Source: Sphingomonadaceae bacterium
GTDB lineage: Bacteria; Pseudomonadota; Alphaproteobacteria; Sphingomonadales; Sphingomonadaceae
Assembly (NCBI GenBank): GCA_016462305.1
Contig: JAEMTM010000067.1
Span: forward strand, 1 to 10,079
Reading direction: 5' to 3'
DNA length: 10,079 nt
Below, one piece after another: positions 7,928-10,079 of this stretch (position 1 is its first letter; every line of letters starts with the position of its first letter). The notes beneath the pieces are model-generated. The model was not told the DNA's origin and searched no databases. It saw only the letters and a program-made list of their open reading frames with translations. Both the position numbers and the translations under genes were made by a program.

Positions 7928-8014
7928 TTGTCTACCAAATGGCTACGCACATCGACAAACGACTGCAGCGTAACCTGTGTTGCCGTTTGTCGACCAAATA
8001 GTGCGTTTGTCGAA
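7928..8014. repeat. Four related sites around a GTC-N-A core upstream of the TonB receptor gene
   Basis: Sites seen directly: TTGTCTACCAAATGG (7928-7942); TCGACAAACG on the + strand, i.e. inverted (7952-7961); CGTTTGTCGACCAAATAG (7984-8001); CGTTTGTCGAA (8004-8014). The first and third match at 13 of 15 positions over TTGTCKACCAAATRG. The 10-mer CGTTTGTCGA occurs exactly three times, once inverted. Core centres lie at 7932.5, 7953.5, 7992.5 and 8011.5, so the steps are 21, 39 and 19 bases, close to whole double helical turns. The TTGTC-N-ACCAA form resembles half-sites of GntR/FadR-type regulators (inference). Likely an operator array for the gene at 8104. Confidence 0.6.
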
Positions 8015-8020
8015 GGCGGC

Positions 8021-8050
8021 TTGCGGATGATCATCCCGCACTGCTAGCCC
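8021..8050 (+). promoter_or_regulatory. Weak candidate promoter TTGCGG ... GCTAGCCC
   Basis: TTGCGG (8021-8026) and GCTAGCCC (8043-8050), 16 bases apart, loosely fit the alphaproteobacterial -35 (TTGACG) and -10 (GCTANAWC) patterns, with mismatches in both. If used, transcription would start near 8056. It lies directly downstream of the repeated sites and around the 12-base palindrome. Speculative. Confidence 0.25.
8025..8036. promoter_or_regulatory. Perfect 12-base palindrome GGATGATCATCC
   Basis: Exact self-complementary sequence in the receptor leader; with one bulged C it extends to GC/GC at 8023-8039. No T-run follows, so it is not a terminator by itself. Its place between the candidate -35 and -10 suggests an operator; as RNA it could also form a hairpin that competes with the outer stem at 8034-8094. 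Confidence 0.45.
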
Positions 8051-8102
8051 GTGATGATACCACAATAGTTGGAGATATTGTGGATCTTGCGGGAGTTTTT
8101 TT
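8034..8102 (+). promoter_or_regulatory. Nested leader hairpins overlapping the Shine-Dalgarno, ending in a T-run
   Basis: Inner hairpin: GATACCACAATA (8056-8067) pairs with TATTGTGGATC (8076-8086), 11 pairs with one bulged A and the loop GTTGGAGA. Outer stem: TCCCGCA (8034-8040) pairs exactly with TGCGGGA (8088-8094), which includes most of the Shine-Dalgarno GGGAG at 8091-8095. Seven T residues (8096-8102) follow directly. Folded, this could block ribosome binding or act as an attenuator-like terminator just before the start codon. The outer left arm shares bases 8034-8036 with the upstream palindrome, so the two folds exclude each other. Function is inferred from pairing only. Confidence 0.4.
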
Positions 8103-8103
8103 G

Positions 8104-10079
8104 ATGTTTGGTTTGAAAATCCAGCGGGCGTTGCTGGCCACAGCAGCGGCTATACTGTCTGTGCCGGGCGTTGCTGTTGCGGAAGTCGATAACGCCAACG
8201 CCGATATGTCCGTGACCCCAACGGGTAGCCGGAAATTCGACCCTGATTTTTTTGCGGCTTATGCGCCAGTGACCGCGCTTGATATGGTGCGGCGCATTCC
8301 CGGCTTTTCCATTGATCAAGGTGAAGGTCGCCGGGGTTTCGGTGAAAATGCTGGCAATGTTCTGATTGACGGTGATCGTCCCTCAACCAAATCCGATGAC
8401 ATTTTTACGATCCTCTCCCGCATACCCGCAAGCCAAGTCGCCTTCATATCGCTTTCGGAACAAGCGGGTGCAGACACCGAAACGCAGGGGCAAGGTCAAG
8501 TGGTCAATGTCGTCCGCAAGCGTTCCGCAAAGATCAACGGGACATATGAGGCCACCATATCGGCGGGAACGCGTTATGGGTTCCGGCCGTCACTCAATAC
8601 ATCGGCGACAATGCGCCGCGGCGACACCAGCTATGAATTAAATTTTTCGTCTTCTTCGCAGCGCTGGCTGAGTTTTGGTCCTGAAGATTTTAAGACAGCT
8701 TCCGCTGCGCTTATCGAACGGCGCTTTTACAATGGTAAAGACGGAAATGATCAGGCTGCGCTCGGTGGCGCGATTAAAACCAGGTTTGGCGGTGCGAAGG
8801 TTAATCTTAATGGCCAGTTGCGCTGGAGCGACTATTTCGACAGTCGCGAGGCGGAATATTTCAATAGTAATGGCGCGAACATAGGTGATGAGCTTCTGCT
8901 CCGCAGCGGGCCAATCAGCGACCTGCGTTATGAATTGGGCGGCGACATCGAATTTTCCATTTTGCCCAAGACCAATACCAAGATTGTGCTGCTGTATCGT
9001 TCAGCGCAGGAAAGCAACGACAGCAGCATCAAAACCGCCCGTATTGCACAGCCAGTGTCGCTGTTCGAAACACGAAGCCGAAACACCCCCACAGAAGCCG
9101 TTATACGCATGCAGAATGATTTGGGCGGCCTTGGCAGGCATGCGGTCCAATTTGGCGCTGAGATGGCTTATAATCGCTTGGCCGCGCGCTTCAGTGCTGC
9201 AAACTCCGTAGCCGGCGCTGTCACAAACTTGCCGGCGTCAAATGTCTTGGTCGAAGAAACGCGGTTCGAACCTTTTATCAGCGATATATGGACGCTTGGA
9301 CCAGCGTGGAAGATTGAAGCCGGCGCAATCGCCGAGTTTTCGAAGCTGACTCTGTCCGGTGACAGCACCGCAGAACGCAGCTTTACCTTTATCAAGCCAC
9401 GCGCAATCGCCACTTGGACGATCAGTCCTCAGACGACGTTAGAACTGCGGGCGGAGCGGCAGGTGGCGCAATTGAACTTCAACGAATTTGCGACATCGGT
9501 GGACGTGTCCGCCGGAAATCAGGTGGATGCAGGTAATGCCGATCTGGTGCCAGAGAAGACCACGACATTATCGGCGTTGATCCGGCATAAATTCCTGGAT
9601 CGCGGCAGTGTCCAGTTTCGGGGCGATTATCGGCTAGTCAGCGATACACAGGATCTGGTTCCGATTACCGTTCGCGACGCTGGCGGCAATATTACCGCCC
9701 AATTTGATGGCGCTGGCAATATTGGTAAAAGCACAAAGTGGAATGGCGAGTTAGAAATCACGCTGCCGCTGGATTGGCTGACCAAACCTATCGGCTTTGC
9801 GGGTTTAGAGGTCCGCTATGTTGGCCAGTATCATGGCAGCCGTGTCACAGACCCTGTGACGGGCCTTAACCGACGCGTGTCATACTCCCCATTATGGCAG
9901 CAGCAATGGGACATTCGTTATGATATGCCGGATTTAGGCCTCGTCTATGGCGCTTCGTTCGGCGTTCGGGACGCTAGTTTTGCCTATTTCTTGAACGAAA
10001 AGCGCCGAATGCAACCGGGCACTCGGACAACGATTTTCATCGAATATAGCAAGTTTAAATTGGGAACGATCCGCTTTCA
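8104..10079 (+). CDS. TonB-dependent outer-membrane receptor with plug domain (partial, 3' end beyond window)
   Basis: Outer-membrane beta-barrel receptor that would import an unknown ligand using energy from TonB-ExbBD. The frame is open from ATG 8104 to the window end (658 codons, no stop), so the C-terminus is missing. A signal peptide covers about residues 1-26 (ending AVA, then EVDNAN). SVTPTGSR at about 36-43 may be a divergent TonB box. The plug domain follows: LDMVRRIPGFSIDQGEG (about 59-75), VLIDGDRPSTKSDD (86-99), LSRIPASQVAFISL, and TQGQGQVVNVVRK, matching the receptor subfamily with LINGxRPSxKSD and DxQG motifs. The barrel part contains GNADLVPEKT (477-486), equivalent to the common GNPxLxPE motif, and alternating strands thereafter. 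GGGAG at 8091-8095, 8 bases upstream, is the Shine-Dalgarno. A dense 185-base upstream region suggests individual regulation. The ligand cannot be predicted. Confidence 0.9.
   Translation, partial: MFGLKIQRALLATAAAILSVPGVAVAEVDNANADMSVTPTGSRKFDPDFFAAYAPVTALDMVRRIPGFSIDQGEGRRGFGENAGNVLIDGDRPSTKSDDIFTILSRIPASQVAFISLSEQAGADTETQGQGQVVNVVRKRSAKINGTYEATISAGTRYGFRPSLNTSATMRRGDTSYELNFSSSSQRWLSFGPEDFKTASAALIERRFYNGKDGNDQAALGGAIKTRFGGAKVNLNGQLRWSDYFDSREAEYFNSNGANIGDELLLRSGPISDLRYELGGDIEFSILPKTNTKIVLLYRSAQESNDSSIKTARIAQPVSLFETRSRNTPTEAVIRMQNDLGGLGRHAVQFGAEMAYNRLAARFSAANSVAGAVTNLPASNVLVEETRFEPFISDIWTLGPAWKIEAGAIAEFSKLTLSGDSTAERSFTFIKPRAIATWTISPQTTLELRAERQVAQLNFNEFATSVDVSAGNQVDAGNADLVPEKTTTLSALIRHKFLDRGSVQFRGDYRLVSDTQDLVPITVRDAGGNITAQFDGAGNIGKSTKWNGELEITLPLDWLTKPIGFAGLEVRYVGQYHGSRVTDPVTGLNRRVSYSPLWQQQWDIRYDMPDLGLVYGASFGVRDASFAYFLNEKRRMQPGTRTTIFIEYSKFKLGTIRF

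Noticed and set aside
7939..8001. 20-residue ORF (ATG to TAG) that could be a leader peptide before the receptor
   Set aside because: No Shine-Dalgarno, it overlaps the repeated sites, and its codons simply run through those repeats. No run of regulatory codons is visible.
7928..8014. CRISPR-like repeats
   Set aside because: Repeats are only 10-15 bases, imperfect, and in mixed orientation, with unequal short spacers; no cas genes are present.
7919..8030. Intrinsic terminator for the lipoprotein gene
   Set aside because: Inverted copies of the 10-mer could pair as TCGACAAACG/CGTTTGTCGA with a 22-base loop, but no T-run follows, and the third copy fits operator sites better.
7919..8103. Cobalamin riboswitch before a TonB receptor
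   Set aside because: No recognisable B12 box or conserved core motifs; the paired elements do not match the known fold and the leader is short for that class.

Overview
The window looks like chromosomal DNA of an alphaproteobacterium, most likely a member of the Sphingomonadales. This rests on the protein styles (a plug-type TonB-dependent receptor of the kind abundant in sphingomonads, a GCFWC-type MsrA, a compact two-gene RND pump) and on a moderate-to-high GC content that I estimated by eye and did not compute. All eight genes I can support lie on the + strand. I see no tRNA, rRNA, CRISPR array, insertion sequence or prophage gene.

Positions 12-1927 hold a full-length Sua5-type L-threonylcarbamoyladenylate synthase (tRNA t6A modification). 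Its stop codon overlaps the start of a secreted M48 zinc metallopeptidase that carries a PDZ domain. Positions 2011-6681 hold a tight cluster: a lipoprotein periplasmic adaptor with a TTG start, an RND inner-membrane pump 3 bases later, and msrA (methionine sulfoxide reductase A) 3 bases after that. Then come galU (UTP-glucose-1-phosphate uridylyltransferase) and a small coiled-coil lipoprotein at 7604-7918. Gaps from 2011 to 7918 are short and I see no terminator between genes, so cotranscription is possible but not shown. There is no local regulator and no TolC-type outer-membrane factor.

The 185-base gap at 7919-8103 is the most information-dense non-coding stretch. It holds four related sites centred on GTC-(N)-A, spaced roughly in steps of 20 bases. 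After them come a perfect 12-base palindrome, an 11-bp hairpin, and an outer stem that would bury the Shine-Dalgarno sequence and that is followed by seven T residues just before the ATG. This leads into a TonB-dependent outer-membrane receptor that starts at 8104 and runs off the window end (658 codons seen). The receptor gene therefore appears to be its own, tightly controlled transcription unit. This region is the best candidate for undescribed regulation here; the genes themselves belong to known families.
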